A stretch of DNA of 64,000 bases, from positions 6,324,001-6,388,000 of the forward strand of contig NZ_CP150235.1 of the NCBI RefSeq assembly GCF_037974355.1, written 5' to 3'. A program made the position numbers and the translations under genes. Source of the stretch: Paenibacillus sp. FSL R5-0517. GTDB lineage: Bacteria > Bacillota > Bacilli > Paenibacillales > Paenibacillaceae. This document shows positions 1 through 9,293 of the stretch, in pieces. The first letter of the stretch is position 1. The number at the start of each line of letters is the position of its first letter. Below the pieces are notes generated by a model. It worked only from the letters and a program-made list of their open reading frames with translations. It ran no database searches and was not told the DNA's origin.

Positions 1-747
1 CGGTGCAAAAATAAGTTTCTTCTCCGCGAGCTGCTGCATCCTGCCAAAGTAATCAATAAACAATCCATCATCCTCATAACCCAAACTCTTGCCATCCTCG
101 GCGTATAGCTTGGAACCATACTGTCTCAAGTAATACGCAAAAAACTGTTCCGGCGTGAAATAAGTTCCCAGATAAATGCCTTTCCCCAGCAATTGCTCGC
201 CCATACGGTCAAAATCCGCCCATGTCCACGTATCCGTTGGCAATTCAATATCATTGGCCTTCAACACTTCCGGATCATAGATGCTAAGCATGGCGTTAAC
301 CCCCAAACTGAGACCATAGGTTTTGCCATTCAGGCTACCACTCTCCAGCTGTTCCTTCTCAATATCTGTCGTGTCAATCAGTCCGTTCTGCATGTACGGC
401 GTCATATCCTCCAACAGTTGCAACGAGCTGTACTGGGACAGATAGGAGATGTCCATCTGGATAATGTCGGGCAACGCATTTCCTGCTGCATGTGGGGCAA
501 GTTTTCTCCAGTACTCGTTGAAGCTGCTATATTCGTATTCAATGTTTACATGTGGGTTCAACTTTTCATACAGATCGATAACGGCGATTGTTGCATTGTT
601 GCGAAACTCCCCACCCCACCAAGCGATTCGCAGCGTTATCGGCTCTTCGTCAACGATCATGCCTGGCCTTTGATCCAGTTGGCTCACGCAGCCAGGAAGA
701 GTCAGCAGAAGACAGATCATGCCTATGGATCGCAATAATCTTCTCAT
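1..747 (-). CDS. Extracellular solute-binding lipoprotein, C-terminus beyond the window
   Basis: This is a partial gene: 249 codons are present and the reading frame runs open through base 1. The start ATG (747-745) overlaps the TGA of the upstream kinase as ATGA, behind an AAGGAGGA ribosome site. The protein begins with a short basic stretch and hydrophobic helix ending in the lipobox LPGC, so Cys20 should be lipidated and the protein anchored outside the membrane. The rest reads like a family 1 (sugar-type) binding protein, with segments such as ITLRIAWWGG, LPDIIQMD and NGKTYGLSLGVNA. It follows the sensor kinase rather than the permeases, and is a second binding protein in the same locus. 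It could feed the same permeases with another sugar or act as the periplasm-side sensor partner of the kinase; that part is inference. Confidence 0.88.
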   Translation of the reverse strand, partial: MRRLLRSIGMICLLLTLPGCVSQLDQRPGMIVDEEPITLRIAWWGGEFRNNATIAVIDLYEKLNPHVNIEYEYSSFNEYWRKLAPHAAGNALPDIIQMDISYLSQYSSLQLLEDMTPYMQNGLIDTTDIEKEQLESGSLNGKTYGLSLGVNAMLSIYDPEVLKANDIELPTDTWTWADFDRMGEQLLGKGIYLGTYFTPEQFFAYYLRQYGSKLYAEDGKSLGYEDDGLFIDYFGRMQQLAEKKLIFAP

Positions 748-2501
748 GGCCTATCCTCCTTACCTGGTGATGGGGGTGGCAGCAGCACCGTTACTCTCGT
801 TCCAAGCCCCGGCCTGCTCTCCAGCAGAACATCATATTCTTCGCCAAAAGCCAGACGTACCCGCTCCCTGATATTCAGCAAACCAATACCTGTTCCTCTG
901 GTCTTCACTTCACCACGCAGCACTTGTTCCACATATTCGGGTTCCATACCGGGACCGTGATCCTCCACGATCAGGGCCAGCTTGCCACCTGAAATCTCGG
1001 CACACACTCGAATCAGACATGATCCAACCTGTGGTTCCAATCCGTATTGAATGGCATTCTCCAGTAATGGCTGTAGGGTTAACTTGGGAATGGCACATTC
1101 CAGATAAGGAGCGGGCACATCCAAGCGAAAATCCAGCCGCTGCCGGAAACGGTAGGTCTGAATGGTGATATAATGGCTGACGATCTCCAGCTCTTCGGCA
1201 AGGGTGATGATATTTTGCCTGAAGCTGATGGAGGAGCGCAGTAAATACCCAAGTGACAGCACCATACTGGAGATTTGCTCCTGCCTGTTCTTTTTGGCGA
1301 GCCAATGGATTGAATCCAGTGCATTATACAGGAAGTGTGGATTGATCTGCGCCTGAAGCGCCTTAAACTCCGTTTCTTTAATGACCAGCTGGCTTGCATA
1401 ATTTTCTTTGATCAATGTATTGATATGTGTAATCATCATTCGATACGTGCGCTGTAATAACCCCAGTTCATCCATGTGCTGGTGTGTTGGAATGGACAGA
1501 TTGGCATCCATATTCTCCAGATCCCCATACTGAACCTCCTTCATCTGACTGATGAGCTGCCTGATCGGCCTTGTCAGACTGCGTGCGAACACCATACCAA
1601 GCGCGAGGACAACCAGAATGGCGATAAGATATACGACAATCAAACTATTCTTCAACCATATGATACGTTCAAAAATCTCATCATAAGAGGCCATATTATA
1701 ATAAACCCAGCCGGTATAGGCGGATTTTTTCTGGGAAAGGAATATCTCCCTCCCATCCAGATTTTTGACCTCATATCCTCCACTGCCTGGAAGAGGATTC
1801 AGTCCTGCGGACACCGCATCTGGAAGCTCGCGATAAGGATAGACCACCTCACTGCCTGCTTTTAAAATAATGTCACTGTCCCGGCTGTCCATGCCCGCAT
1901 ACTCCTCAACGAGTCGCTCAATATTAATACGCAGAAACAGTATGCCTACCGGTTCCAGGGTCATCGGTTCGTAGGCTCGCACCTGACGCACCATAACCAG
2001 CATCGGGTCATCGTCATCCGGGTACAGCCAGCGTACTGCACCATTGGCCTGCTCCGCAGCCTCAATCATCCGATCATATTTTTCAGGGGATACGGTTAGT
2101 GTTTCGCCATATTTATTCACTCTTCCTCTGGAATCAATCAGATGAACGGACTGCACATATCGTGCAGCCCCACTAATATGCTCCCATAGCCGATCTGTGA
2201 TCTTCTTCCGTTCAATAAAGCTTGAATATGCGCTATCATCATCCAGCAAAGACTTCAAGGCCCTCTGAATCTGTGTATCAGAGATCATGTTTAGTGATAA
2301 CGCTTCCAACTTCTGAAGTTCAACATCCACTGTAGACGAGGAAAGGTTCAGAAGACGAGACGACTTATCAAACAGCTGTTTGTCATACACCGAATACGTA
2401 TAGTACAAGGAACCAAATGCCAGGATGATGATAAACGCCATCATGACCATGATCATCAGAAACATTTTCATTTTGATGCTGAGCTTACGGTAGGCTGTCA
2501 T
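744..2501 (-). CDS. Sensor histidine kinase, YesM family
   Basis: This is the membrane sensor of a two-component system controlling the neighbouring sugar ABC transporter. The 585 residues show a first membrane helix at about 13-36, an extracellular sensor domain to about 280, a second helix at about 285-306, and a HAMP linker (SLTRPIRQL). The dimerisation/phosphoacceptor motif QINPHFLYN follows, with His389, then a HATPase core (LLENAIQYG, VEDHGPGM, GTGIGLLNIRERV). This is the usual layout of His_kinase-type YesM proteins. I chose the ATG at 2501 because AAAGGAG lies ten bases upstream; an in-frame GTG at 2525 has no such site. Its response-regulator partner is separated from it by the three transporter genes, an arrangement common in Paenibacillus. 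The stop codon overlaps the start of the downstream lipoprotein. Confidence 0.93.
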   Translation of the reverse strand: MTAYRKLSIKMKMFLMIMVMMAFIIILAFGSLYYTYSVYDKQLFDKSSRLLNLSSSTVDVELQKLEALSLNMISDTQIQRALKSLLDDDSAYSSFIERKKITDRLWEHISGAARYVQSVHLIDSRGRVNKYGETLTVSPEKYDRMIEAAEQANGAVRWLYPDDDDPMLVMVRQVRAYEPMTLEPVGILFLRINIERLVEEYAGMDSRDSDIILKAGSEVVYPYRELPDAVSAGLNPLPGSGGYEVKNLDGREIFLSQKKSAYTGWVYYNMASYDEIFERIIWLKNSLIVVYLIAILVVLALGMVFARSLTRPIRQLISQMKEVQYGDLENMDANLSIPTHQHMDELGLLQRTYRMMITHINTLIKENYASQLVIKETEFKALQAQINPHFLYNALDSIHWLAKKNRQEQISSMVLSLGYLLRSSISFRQNIITLAEELEIVSHYITIQTYRFRQRLDFRLDVPAPYLECAIPKLTLQPLLENAIQYGLEPQVGSCLIRVCAEISGGKLALIVEDHGPGMEPEYVEQVLRGEVKTRGTGIGLLNIRERVRLAFGEEYDVLLESRPGLGTRVTVLLPPPSPGKEDRP

Positions 2502-2593
2502 GACCAAAGCGCTCCTTTGAACCACGTGATACTACTAGGTATATCACATACAGGAAGGTTTTCCCAAAGTTTTAGCGCTCGATGTCTCACTGT

Positions 2594-4243
2594 TTATTTG
2601 GACTGATATCGGTCATAGGCCGCCTGATGAACCTCAATCGCCCGCTCAATGTCCATGCTCTTGATGGTTTCGGTCATCTTGTCAAATTCAGTGATCGGCT
2701 TCTGTCCGCTAATGATGGCTGTCATCGTCTCATTCAAATACGTATTCACCTGGCTCATGATGGACGTACTTGTGGTTACCTCTTCTGTAGACAAGCGAAT
2801 TGGTGGGAGTGTTAAAGCCGAGCTTGCTTTCATCCATTCCGCATTCGCTGCACGCTGTCCATCGTCAAATAATAAGGCATCCAGGTAACGGCTATCCTGA
2901 TTGATTGGACCGTCCATAATGGACAAGGCATAGGAAGCCAATGCCTGATCATACGTCAGACCGTTTGCATTATCAATGATGGTATCGGTGAATTTCACAC
3001 CGTCTCCGTCCCGAACATAACTGTCATTCTCGATACCAAAGTTGAACAGATCGCTACCCTCTTCGCTATAGTTGTAGTCCATCCATTGCACAATATATTT
3101 CAGTTTGTCTTCGTCTGCAGAAGCCGTAATAGCCTCACCATAACTTAGGACCTTATTCTCCAGATTGAAGGTAGCATACGAAGTTCCATCCGGAGATACG
3201 GGCCACGGTACACCGGTTACGTTAAAGTTCGGATCGGTATCTCTCATCAGATTGAAGTATTTTCCCATACCACTGAACACACCGCCCTGATATGCGCCTG
3301 CCAGATTGCTGGTGACTTTATAGTCGAACGCTTTGCCGTCATTCGTCATGATCTCGGGATCAATCAGCCCTTCCTTGTACCACTTGGCCATGGTCTCCAG
3401 GAAATCACGATAACCCGGCTGAATCGGTCCGAACTCCACCTTGTCTCCATTCAACTGGAAGCCACCGATGACACCAAAGGCCGCCGCAAAATCATGGAGC
3501 TTGGTCAGGTTGCCCGGTCCCCAGTTTCCGGTGAATGGCAGCTCATCTGGCTTGCCATTGCCGTTAGGGTCCTGTTCCTTGAATGCCTTGAGTACCGTAT
3601 ACCACTCATCGATATTGGTAGGTACCTTGAGATTCAGTTTATCAAGCCAATCCTGGCGCATAATCAAACCGGAAGTGGCATTCAGCTTCAATGCATCCAG
3701 CTTCAGCAGTGGGAACATATAGATCGTTCCATCGTCGAGTGCAATCTGTTTCTTCACATCCGGATCGGATTCTATGATCCGCTTCAAATTCGGTGCATAA
3801 CTGTCGATCAATTCATTTAACCGGATGATTCGTCCGTCCTTGATCATTTTTTCCGGTCCGCCAACCGCATCTGCCCAGTTATAATAAATGACGTCCGGCA
3901 GCTCCTTTGTGGAGATCAACAGATTGAATTGGTCACGCTGTTGTCCAAGCGGAGGATGTGTGAACTTCACCTGGATGCCCGTCAACTTCTCCTTCTCCTT
4001 GTAAGCCGCCATATCGCCAAAGTTGTTCAAGGAAGCCGTCAGTTTGGCGTCATTGGCGCGCCAGTAGTCAATGGTAAATGGCTCATTTGTAATCGGTAGC
4101 GGTATCTCCGTCAAGGCCTGAACCGCAGGTTCTGTTCCTTCTGCTGGCTCTGCGTTACCTGGTTCATTATCCCCCGTACAGCCTGCCAGCAAAGACATGG
4201 TAAGTAGCGATGACAACAGAATAGACCCCATTCTTTTTTTCAC
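2594..4243 (-). CDS. Extracellular solute-binding lipoprotein of a carbohydrate ABC importer
   Basis: This is the substrate-capturing component of the importer encoded with the two permeases immediately upstream. The 549-residue protein starts with a signal peptide and lipobox LLAGC, with Cys22 the lipid-modified residue. It has features of the large LplA/YtcQ-like binding proteins: MRQDWLDKLNLKVPTN, a calcium-loop-like DPNGNGKPDELPFTG segment, and TYATFNLENK. The start is a GTG at 4243 because GGAGG sits eight bases before it; the upstream ATGs overlap the ribosome site itself. A gap of 27 bases separates it from the permease gene. No ATPase is encoded here, so a shared MsmX-type ATPase elsewhere would be expected (established for this transporter class). 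The sugar cannot be read from the sequence. Confidence 0.93.
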   Translation of the reverse strand: MKKRMGSILLSSLLTMSLLAGCTGDNEPGNAEPAEGTEPAVQALTEIPLPITNEPFTIDYWRANDAKLTASLNNFGDMAAYKEKEKLTGIQVKFTHPPLGQQRDQFNLLISTKELPDVIYYNWADAVGGPEKMIKDGRIIRLNELIDSYAPNLKRIIESDPDVKKQIALDDGTIYMFPLLKLDALKLNATSGLIMRQDWLDKLNLKVPTNIDEWYTVLKAFKEQDPNGNGKPDELPFTGNWGPGNLTKLHDFAAAFGVIGGFQLNGDKVEFGPIQPGYRDFLETMAKWYKEGLIDPEIMTNDGKAFDYKVTSNLAGAYQGGVFSGMGKYFNLMRDTDPNFNVTGVPWPVSPDGTSYATFNLENKVLSYGEAITASADEDKLKYIVQWMDYNYSEEGSDLFNFGIENDSYVRDGDGVKFTDTIIDNANGLTYDQALASYALSIMDGPINQDSRYLDALLFDDGQRAANAEWMKASSALTLPPIRLSTEEVTTSTSIMSQVNTYLNETMTAIISGQKPITEFDKMTETIKSMDIERAIEVHQAAYDRYQSK

Positions 4244-4270
4244 ACAATTCGCCTCCATAGGATACATTTT

Positions 4271-5140
4271 TTATTGTTTCACAGCACCGATTAGAGCGCC
4301 CTGAACAAAATAACGTTGGATGAACGGATACACCAGCATAATCGGCAGCGTGGAGATAATAATGGTCGCATATTTGATGTTCTCCCCAATGGCGAAGCCC
4401 GTATCAGCTCCAGCGCCCATGGCCTCTGTACTGCTGCTGATCAGAATATCCCGCATAATAATCTGGATCGGATATAACTCCTGACTGCGCAGGTAGAGCA
4501 TCGGTCCGACATAATCATTCCAATGGTCAACCGCATAATACAGCATCATGACCGCCAGGATTGGTTTTGACAAAGGCAGTACGATTCGGAACAAAATCAG
4601 AAAGTCATTGGCGCCATCAAGCTTCGCCGATTCGATCAGACTGATCGGAATGCCTTCGAAGTTTGTTTTCATAATGAGGAAATAGAACGTACTGATGGCA
4701 CCCGGAATAATAAGCGCGAAACGGGTATCCACCATGCCCAGATTCTGAATTAGCAGAAACGTCGGGATCATACCACCGCCAAAAAACATCGTGAACGTAA
4801 TTAATTTCATCAACGTTTTTCTGCCCATCAGATCACTGCGTGATAACCCGTAGGCTGCCAGCGAAGTCATGAGCAGATTGATGGCTGTACCCACCACAAC
4901 ATAGAACAAGGTGTTCATATATCCCGTATAGATGCGAGTATCCTGAAATACCGACTTGTACGCTCCCAGCTGGAAACCTTCAGGAATGAGCATCAATGAC
5001 CGGGAACGCAGCATCTGATCCGGATCACTGATGGAAGAATTGAACACGTACAGCATCGGGTAAAAGCATAAAATCATGATGACCAAGAGCAGCAGTGTAT
5101 TGAATACATCAAAAACTCGTTCCCCTATAGACTGTTTCAT
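4271..5140 (-). CDS. Carbohydrate ABC transporter permease, YtcP/LplC type
   Basis: This is an integral-membrane half-permease of the sugar importer. The 289 residues contain about six membrane helices and the EAA-loop motif near the C-terminal third (SLIESAKLDGANDFLILFRIVLPLSKP), which docks the ATPase. The protein ends with the QGALIGAVKQ tail typical of this family. The start is the ATG at 5140, preceded by GGAAGGTGAAGCG. The gene follows the LplB-type permease by 15 bases and precedes the binding protein by 27, so one transcript is expected. It should pair with the upstream LplB-type subunit as a heterodimer. Confidence 0.94.
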   Translation of the reverse strand: MKQSIGERVFDVFNTLLLLVIMILCFYPMLYVFNSSISDPDQMLRSRSLMLIPEGFQLGAYKSVFQDTRIYTGYMNTLFYVVVGTAINLLMTSLAAYGLSRSDLMGRKTLMKLITFTMFFGGGMIPTFLLIQNLGMVDTRFALIIPGAISTFYFLIMKTNFEGIPISLIESAKLDGANDFLILFRIVLPLSKPILAVMMLYYAVDHWNDYVGPMLYLRSQELYPIQIIMRDILISSSTEAMGAGADTGFAIGENIKYATIIISTLPIMLVYPFIQRYFVQGALIGAVKQ

Positions 5141-5155
5141 CGCTTCACCTTCCAA

Positions 5156-6121
5156 TTACCAGAGACTGGTTGAGTTAAGCTTTCTGCTGATCGCATTTGC
5201 GATGATGAGCAGCGCGAAATTAATGACACCGTTGAATAGCCCGATGGCGGTTGAATACGTATAGTTCCCCTCCAAAATTCCGGATCGATAAACAAAGGTG
5301 GAGATGACATCGGATGTCTCATAGGTCGGTGCCGTTTGCATCAGCAATATTTTCTGAAAATCAGCATTCATGACCGCCCCCATGCGCAGAATTAACATGA
5401 TCACAATCGTTGGCATGATGCCCGGCAGTGTAATATGTAACAGCTGTCTCCAGCGGCCTGCACCGTCAATTTTGGAAGCCTCATACAACTGTGGATCAAT
5501 GCCACTAAGTGCTGCCAAAAAGATAATTGAGGCCCATCCTGCCCCCTGCCATATGTTGGACAGAATGTACATCGGACGGAACATATCCTTCTCCGCCAAG
5601 AACATGATTGGCTGCAGATCGAAAAAGTCACGAATGACATTGAACAGTCCGCCATCCAGAGATGAGAACGTTTTCAACATTCCAACCACAACGACAACCG
5701 AGATGAAGTGCGGCATGTAACTGATCGTCTGCACCGTGCTTCTGAACCACTTTTTACGAACTTCGTTCAGTAACAGGGCCAGGATAATCGGAGCTGGAAA
5801 ACCAAACACAATGCTGTAAAAACTCAAAATCAGCGTGTTCTTAATCAGTCGCCAGAAATAATAACTTTCGAAAAACATCGTGAAATTGTCAAATCCGACC
5901 CATTCGCCTGCCAAGATTCCTTTGATCGGGCTGTAGGATTCCTGAAATGCCATCAGCAGCCCGTACATCGGTCCATAGCTGAAAATCAGATAATAGGCTA
6001 CAACAGGAACGAGCATCAGATATACGTATCTGTTGCGTACAAGCTCCTTTTTCACCGAACTCCATTTGCCAGCTGGCTTCAAACGCCCAGGTTCAATCCC
6101 CCGGCTTCGATTCAGCTCCAT
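5156..6121 (-). CDS. Carbohydrate ABC transporter permease, LplB type
   Basis: This is the other membrane half of the sugar importer. The 321 residues carry a basic cytoplasmic N-terminus, about six membrane helices and the EAA loop (IDPQLYEASKIDGAGRWRQLLHITLPGI, given only in part as motif). FSYGPMYGLLMAFQ near the N-terminus is characteristic of LplB/YtcO-like permeases. The ATG at 6121 is chosen because GGAGG lies eight bases upstream. It is the first gene of the transporter part of the operon, about 240 bases downstream of the response-regulator gene and beyond that gene's terminator. Confidence 0.94.
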   Translation of the reverse strand: MELNRSRGIEPGRLKPAGKWSSVKKELVRNRYVYLMLVPVVAYYLIFSYGPMYGLLMAFQESYSPIKGILAGEWVGFDNFTMFFESYYFWRLIKNTLILSFYSIVFGFPAPIILALLLNEVRKKWFRSTVQTISYMPHFISVVVVVGMLKTFSSLDGGLFNVIRDFFDLQPIMFLAEKDMFRPMYILSNIWQGAGWASIIFLAALSGIDPQLYEASKIDGAGRWRQLLHITLPGIMPTIVIMLILRMGAVMNADFQKILLMQTAPTYETSDVISTFVYRSGILEGNYTYSTAIGLFNGVINFALLIIANAISRKLNSTSLW

Positions 6122-6244
6122 CCACTCAACCTCCACTCTCGATGTTCATTCATTCACTTGACACTTCTAATGATAGAATCGAGCGGCTTTTCTTCCCATG
6201 CTCATTTCCGTTAAATGCATGTTCAAAACCGAGTTCCGTCCGAC

Positions 6245-6281
6245 AAAAAAAGACCCTGCTGCCGTTGACTGGCACACAGGG
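6245..6281 (-). terminator. Rho-independent terminator after the response-regulator gene
   Basis: On the minus strand CCCTG plus TGCC pair with GGCA plus CAGGG around a seven-base loop, followed by seven T residues. It lies about 80 bases past the regulator stop codon. The transporter genes beyond it therefore probably have their own promoter in 6122-6244, although I could not pick out a clear -35/-10 pair there. Confidence 0.75.
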
Positions 6282-6358
6282 CGTGATCATAAATCAGATG
6301 TGAGTCGTATGTGGGTTCGGATATACAGGACGCTATGTAGAAGCGACAACAGCGCTGT

Positions 6359-7906
6359 CTAGGGTACTTTTTTATACTCGGAAGGGGAGAATCCCGTGTA
6401 TTTCTTGAACATTTTGCTAAAATAAGGCCAGTTGGCACCAAAGCCCGTCTGTTCGGCAAGCGAGGATACCGTGCAGGTCCCGTCCTGCTCCAGAAGCTCC
6501 AACGCTTTGCGAATGCGGTAGCCTAACACATAGTTCGTAAATTTCTCACCGGTTTCTTTTTTGAACATTTTGCCAATGTAGTCTGGATTCATGTATATTT
6601 CTCCGGCGATGGATTGGAGCGTCAGAGTTTCGTCCCTGTAACGCTTCTCCACGATCTGCTTCACACTGCCCACCATCTGTGATTGTCTGGAGCGGTGTTG
6701 TTCGTAGCGGCGCAGCGTGATTTCCTTGGCAACGGCAAGCAGAAACTGTTGAAAAGAGTGCAGGGTGCTGGATTCAATCATGCCCGGCAGCTGATCCATA
6801 TACCTTTTCATCTCGGCAGAGCCGCTGAGTCGAATCATTTCCATAAATATTTGAATAAGATAGGACTTCGTTTGAGAAATATCGTATCGCAAGCTGGCAA
6901 GCATCTGAAACATCCGGTTCAGCTCTGTTCCGACTTCCTGCCAGTGTCCAGCCTTCATCGCAGTAGCCATCCGCTCTGGATCATATTCGAATTCGGGAAG
7001 AGTACGCTCCCCGGGGGAGTAGACATCCCGCTCCATAATAAGACTGCCCTCACCAAGGTAGAAACGGTAATTGAGGTAAACCAGCGTCTGCATGTACAAT
7101 TGCCGCGCCTGTGGAAGATCTCCTGGTTCGCTCAGGGCAATCGTAAGATCATCATGATAATATCGGGTAAATGTGGTGCGAATCTCATCGATATTACGGA
7201 ACAACTGTGTTTCAGACAACTTGTCCTCCATCATCAATAACACATGACCTCCAACCGTGGTACTTAAGATCGGATTGTGAAAAATATCCTCGGCAATGTT
7301 CTTGACCGCGAACAAGTGCAAGTACTCATGATCCCCCTCAATCTCTACCAGCAGCAACCGCACACGCTGATCCTGAAACTGTACATCGAATAATTCCTCG
7401 AAATACTTCCATTCCTTGACCCCATAAGTTCTGTTGGTCACCAGTTCTTTCAGAAAATATTCCTTGGCATGCGGCAGTACACGCTCCAGATTATATTGGA
7501 TCGATTGTACAAAACGCTCCTGATCAGTTAACTCCCGCTTCTCACTGACCAATTCACTGATAGCCTCGACGAGATGTTCTTCACTACAGGGCTTGAGCAA
7601 ATAATGCTTCACCCCATACTGCATGGCGGTCTTCGCATATTCAAACTCCGTAAAACCCGTGAGCATGATAAATGAAATATGCTGATACTTCTCTGCCACA
7701 GCTTCAACCAGCTGTAACCCATCCATTCCCGGCATGCGAATGTCCGAGATGATGATATCCGGGCGCTGCCGATCGATTATAGCAAGCGCTTCCAATCCAT
7801 CTTGAGCAATGCCGATCAGCTCTGTTCCTAATCGCGACCAGTTCACAACACTAGCGATCCCGTCCGAGATCATAAATTCATCATCGACCAACAAAACCTT
7901 GTACAT
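6359..7906 (-). CDS. Response regulator with AraC-type DNA-binding domain, YesN family
   Basis: This is the cytoplasmic transcription regulator expected to be phosphorylated by the YesM-type kinase and to activate the sugar transporter genes. It is 515 residues long. An N-terminal receiver domain has acidic residues Asp8-Asp9, phosphoacceptor Asp55 (SDIRMPGMDG) and the conserved Lys in LLKPCSEEHL. A long middle region of unknown fold follows. The C-terminus is a two-helix-turn-helix AraC domain (DETLTLQSIAGEIYMNPDYIGKMFKKETGEKF and TGFGANWPYFSKMFKKYTGFSP in part). The start is the ATG at 7906 with AGGAGG nine bases upstream. A TATAAT hexamer at 7948-7943 may be its -10, but no convincing -35 is visible, as expected for an activated promoter. 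Confidence 0.94.
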   Translation of the reverse strand: MYKVLLVDDEFMISDGIASVVNWSRLGTELIGIAQDGLEALAIIDRQRPDIIISDIRMPGMDGLQLVEAVAEKYQHISFIMLTGFTEFEYAKTAMQYGVKHYLLKPCSEEHLVEAISELVSEKRELTDQERFVQSIQYNLERVLPHAKEYFLKELVTNRTYGVKEWKYFEELFDVQFQDQRVRLLLVEIEGDHEYLHLFAVKNIAEDIFHNPILSTTVGGHVLLMMEDKLSETQLFRNIDEIRTTFTRYYHDDLTIALSEPGDLPQARQLYMQTLVYLNYRFYLGEGSLIMERDVYSPGERTLPEFEYDPERMATAMKAGHWQEVGTELNRMFQMLASLRYDISQTKSYLIQIFMEMIRLSGSAEMKRYMDQLPGMIESSTLHSFQQFLLAVAKEITLRRYEQHRSRQSQMVGSVKQIVEKRYRDETLTLQSIAGEIYMNPDYIGKMFKKETGEKFTNYVLGYRIRKALELLEQDGTCTVSSLAEQTGFGANWPYFSKMFKKYTGFSPSEYKKVP

Positions 7907-8090
7907 CGTATGCAGCCTCCTGCCTTTAACCAGATCCATTCTATTATATGAGCATTATGCACAAATAGAGGGGAGCGCATGGAATGACATGGAATTGAAC
8001 GATAACAAGTCTGATTTCTGAACAGTCCTGTCTCATCTCATCGTGAAAATCATTCACTAGCCGGCTATTGAAGCTGGTCTTTCTAAAGAC

Positions 8091-8124
8091 AAAACAACCC
8101 TCACCCCGCTATAGGGTGAAGGTT
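8091..8124 (-). terminator. Terminator after the methyltransferase gene
   Basis: On the minus strand AACC-CACCC pairs with GGGTG-GGTT around a short AT-rich loop, followed by GTTTTGTC. It lies about 50 bases downstream of the methyltransferase stop codon. Confidence 0.75.
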
Positions 8125-8176
8125 AGCATCTACTATGCAAATACGGGCTATATTGGTGACCATACTTGGGATCGAT

Positions 8177-9091
8177 TTATTTTTTTACTGCGTGAATGAA
8201 ATGTATCGTTTCAAATGCACTTAGATGATCAATTCGATCTTGGAAAAACTGTTCCTGAATCGCCTCCGGAGTGAGATGCTCATAAATAAGCAACCCTGCT
8301 TCATCAAGCATGGCCTCCATCTCCACATATGCGTAGCCGGATTGCATAGGCTCACCGCCCTTTGCAGCCAATTTAACCATATTTTCAACCCGATTAAATC
8401 TCCCTTTTTCCTCAAAAAGGTGTTCATCTGCATAATCCAGAACTATAGAGCTTCCAGATGGCAGGTTCGCAAACACATGACGAATCACGTTAAATAGATC
8501 ATTTTTGGGCAAATAATACGAAACCCCCAAGAGACTGGCCAACGTCTTACGTTTCTCCAAACCTTCAAGAGTCAAGCTGTCATTTGAAAGCTCTCGCGTA
8601 AAATCCATGGGTACAAAGTGAAGATTGTTCGGAACAGTCAGCTTCGCCTGCTTCAGCCGCTCCTTCTTGAATTGTTGTGTAGCCGGATAGTCCACCTCAA
8701 TGATATCCAGCGTGTCCTCCAATTCCGGATGCCTCCAAGCAAACGTATCCATTCCGGCGCCAAGAATGACTACCTGCTTCAATCCCAACGTCACTTCATG
8801 CAAAAGTACATGCTCACAGTAAGCGGCTCGAGCCAGAGTTATTGGAGATAATTGTATCTGGGTTATCCATTTTAGAACCTTTTCCGGGTCGTCTTTGAGC
8901 TGGTGAGCCATATCCGTGTTGAAAAAATGAATGCCTTTAACCATGTTATTGCTGATATCTGAAAACTCTTGAGGAGTGATAAGGGCACTAGCGATAAAAT
9001 CATTGAAAATAAGAGGTGTATCATGTTGGCAATGATAGGCTCGGCCAAAGGTCGAAATCAATGATGTGATACTGGATTCATTTTGCTTCAT
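8177..9091 (-). CDS. SAM-dependent methyltransferase, leucine carboxyl methyltransferase (PPM/LCM) type
   Basis: The 304-residue protein belongs to the bacterial family related to leucine carboxyl methyltransferases, often found as putative small-molecule O-methyltransferases. The SAM-binding signature is VVILGAGMDTFAWR (residues 108-120), followed by the acidic strand IIEVDYP that should hold the SAM ribose, and LGVSYYLP further on. There are no membrane segments, so it is cytosolic. The substrate is unknown. The start ATG has GGGAGGAATAAGT directly before it. Expression looks unusual: a consensus sigma-A promoter is separated from the gene by a short leader holding a perfect terminator-like hairpin. 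It is transcribed alone. Confidence 0.88.
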   Translation of the reverse strand: MKQNESSITSLISTFGRAYHCQHDTPLIFNDFIASALITPQEFSDISNNMVKGIHFFNTDMAHQLKDDPEKVLKWITQIQLSPITLARAAYCEHVLLHEVTLGLKQVVILGAGMDTFAWRHPELEDTLDIIEVDYPATQQFKKERLKQAKLTVPNNLHFVPMDFTRELSNDSLTLEGLEKRKTLASLLGVSYYLPKNDLFNVIRHVFANLPSGSSIVLDYADEHLFEEKGRFNRVENMVKLAAKGGEPMQSGYAYVEMEAMLDEAGLLIYEHLTPEAIQEQFFQDRIDHLSAFETIHFIHAVKK

Positions 9092-9112
9092 ACTTATTCC
9101 TCCCGTACAAAC

Positions 9113-9148
9113 AAAAATAAGATTCTCCCTGGCCAGGAGAATCTTATT
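9113..9148 (-). terminator. Terminator-like hairpin in the methyltransferase leader (candidate attenuator)
   Basis: Two perfect 13-base arms (9116-9128 and 9136-9148) surround a seven-base loop. On the minus strand the stem is followed by TTTGTTTG and then by the gene's ribosome site. It lies between the promoter and the start codon, so it should stop most transcripts unless something prevents it folding. No open leader peptide of convincing length is visible in the roughly 75-base leader. Confidence 0.75.
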
Positions 9149-9173
9149 ATATACGGAATAATTTTATATGTAA

Positions 9174-9202
9174 ATTATAGCATAAAAACATTTTTTTGTC
9201 AA
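9174..9202 (-). promoter_or_regulatory. Consensus sigma-A promoter of the methyltransferase gene
   Basis: A TTGACA box (9202-9197) and a TATAAT box (9179-9174) are separated by exactly 17 bases, a perfect housekeeping promoter. Transcription should start near 9167, giving a leader of about 75 bases that contains the hairpin at 9113-9148. Confidence 0.9.
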
Positions 9203-9231
9203 CCATAGTTTACGGATGAGCAGACAGATTA

Positions 9232-9252
9232 AAGTGGATTTACCGTCCACTT
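9232..9252 (-). terminator. Possible weak terminator after the MFS gene
   Basis: AAGTGGA and TCCACTT form a seven-base-pair stem about 40 bases past the MFS stop codon. The following minus-strand sequence is TAATCTG, poor in T, so termination here is doubtful. Confidence 0.35.
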
Positions 9253-9293
9253 CAACCCGTTCTTCCGCATCCTGTTCAACCCGATTGGATCTG

